Part shown: positions 63,329 through 64,000 of the stretch, piece by piece
How positions within the stretch are numbered: the first letter of the stretch is position 1
Layout: every line of letters starts with the position of its first letter
From: Rhodobacteraceae bacterium D3-12
GTDB lineage: Bacteria > Pseudomonadota > Alphaproteobacteria > Rhodobacterales > Rhodobacteraceae
Direction of reading: 5' to 3'
Assembly (NCBI GenBank): GCA_025916135.1
Contig: CP104793.1
Coordinates: 3,472,001 to 3,536,000, forward strand
Length of the DNA: 64,000 bases
Notes under the pieces: model-generated
Database searches by the model: none
Told to the model about the DNA's origin: nothing
Seen by the model: only the letters and a program-made list of their open reading frames with translations
Made by a program: the position numbers and the translations under genes

Positions 63329-63346
63329 ATGCATTAATACATGCAT
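63329..63346. promoter_or_regulatory. ATGCAT inverted repeat in the divergent promoter
   Basis: ATGCAT, six bases, ATGCAT, 44 bases ahead of the dctP start and 67 ahead of the dehydrogenase gene. The half-sites are themselves palindromes. A likely regulator site for the acid-sugar genes. Confidence 0.45.
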
Positions 63347-63412
63347 TGTCAATATTTCCGATTGGTTAAGTCGGAGAATCCGTCCACAACGGGCGGTGAA
63401 AGAGGACTCAAG

Positions 63413-64000
63413 ATGAACCAAGACTTCAGCATCGCCGTTTTCCATGGGGACGGCATCGGCCCGGAAATCATGGCCCCCACGCTCGCAATCCTCGCGCGCT
63501 TGGCAAAATCATCAACGGGCTACACCCTCTCTTTCGCAGACGCCCCCGCCGGGGCCGCGCATTACGCCAAAACGGGCGAATCCCTGCCTGAAACCTCCCT
63601 GAAAACGGCGCGGGAAGCGGACGCAATCCTCCTGTCTGCCATGGGTCTGCCCGATATTCGCTACGACGATGGCACCGAGATTTCTCCCCAAATTGACCTG
63701 CGCAAAGCGCTCACGCTCTTTGCCGGTGTCCGCCCTGTAACGGTCAAAAAGGGGCAGGCCTCGCCCCTGAAAATCCCCGAGAACCGCGAGATTGATTTTG
63801 TCCTGATCCGCGAAAGCACCGAAGGGCTGTTCCACACGCAAGGACGCGGGGAAGTCACCAAAGACGAGGCCCGCGAAACACTGCTCATTACCCGCGACAT
63901 ATCGGAAAAGCTGTTTCGCTTCGCCTTTGATCTGGCCAAATCCCGCAAATGCACCGGACGCGGACCGGGCCGCGTAACCTGTGTGGACAAGGCAAATGTT
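63413..64000 (+). CDS. Isocitrate/isopropylmalate-type dehydrogenase (partial)
   Basis: The first 196 codons of a beta-decarboxylating dehydrogenase. IAVFHGDGIGPEIMAPTL at residue 7, DLRKALTLFAGVRPV near 98 and VLIRESTEGLFHTQGRGE near 124 are clear. AGAGGACTCAAG precedes the ATG. Within this family it might act on tartrate, isopropylmalate or a homolog; next to OtnK/OtnC genes an acid-sugar substrate is inferred. It runs off the right edge. Confidence 0.9.
   Translation, partial: MNQDFSIAVFHGDGIGPEIMAPTLAILARLAKSSTGYTLSFADAPAGAAHYAKTGESLPETSLKTAREADAILLSAMGLPDIRYDDGTEISPQIDLRKALTLFAGVRPVTVKKGQASPLKIPENREIDFVLIRESTEGLFHTQGRGEVTKDEARETLLITRDISEKLFRFAFDLAKSRKCTGRGPGRVTCVDKANV

Overview
The window looks like chromosomal DNA of a marine alphaproteobacterium of the Rhodobacterales (Roseobacter group). 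The basis is GC-rich coding sequence, the lgt/SAM-methyltransferase/pgeF trio beside a UbiK-like gene, the TatD/holB/tmk/dacA run, and several TRAP and peptide ABC transporters. No rRNA or CRISPR was seen; there is one tRNA, tRNA-Ser(TGA), at 13780-13869.

Region 1 (1-13.7 kb) is tightly packed housekeeping DNA with intact genes: lipoprotein maturation (lgt), a MidA/NDUFAF7-like methyltransferase, PgeF, a Hint-domain protein, an AEC carrier, an MBL hydrolase-TatD-HolB-Tmk-DacA-SPOR run, a thioesterase, a DUF309 protein, and an orphan TRAP binding protein behind a neat inverted repeat.

Region 2 (13.85-48.23 kb) is a genomic island at the 3' end of tRNA-Ser. The tRNA tail is repeated at 14709-14728 (20 bp) and again at 48216-48230 (15 bp). 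The left 10 kb is mobile and decaying: a truncated, frameshifted P4-type integrase, an O-methyltransferase, a thioesterase with an internal amber stop, a metal/redox operon (ArsR, DUF318 permease, thioredoxin, OsmC, CDF) with frameshifts in its small genes, an IS1182 remnant, a second tyrosine-recombinase module broken by an amber codon, and a LysR fragment. The core of the island (24-47.3 kb) is a coherent surface system. It comprises a REC protein with a degenerate GGDEF-like tail, and one minus-strand operon of a 996-aa repeat protein, a 270-aa BapA-prefix protein, TolC, a LapB-like ABC exporter, HlyD and an Omp85 protein. It also has a 617-aa helical-barrel-like protein, a LuxR-type response regulator and hybrid kinase pair, and a 773-aa protein carrying 95 Asp-Ala dipeptides followed by 28 decapeptide modules. 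It ends with a 1017-aa CapA-MurF-like fusion and an IS3 remnant. The most interesting possibility is that very acidic, ribosomally made repeat proteins are exported or assembled together with an amino-acid ligase.

Region 3 (48.35-64 kb) is catabolic and transport DNA. A peptide ABC operon (binding protein, two permeases, fused DppD-DppF ATPase) lies with a C45 acyltransferase-like hydrolase and an esterase, facing a GntR regulator and an HSL-type esterase across a probable operator. Then comes an acid-sugar cluster (OtnC-like aldolase, OtnK kinase, MBL lactonase-like protein, ABM protein, TRAP DctPQM) divergent from an isocitrate/isopropylmalate-type dehydrogenase cut by the window end. The DctM gene carries a frameshift at a 6-base homopolymer, like tolC in the island.
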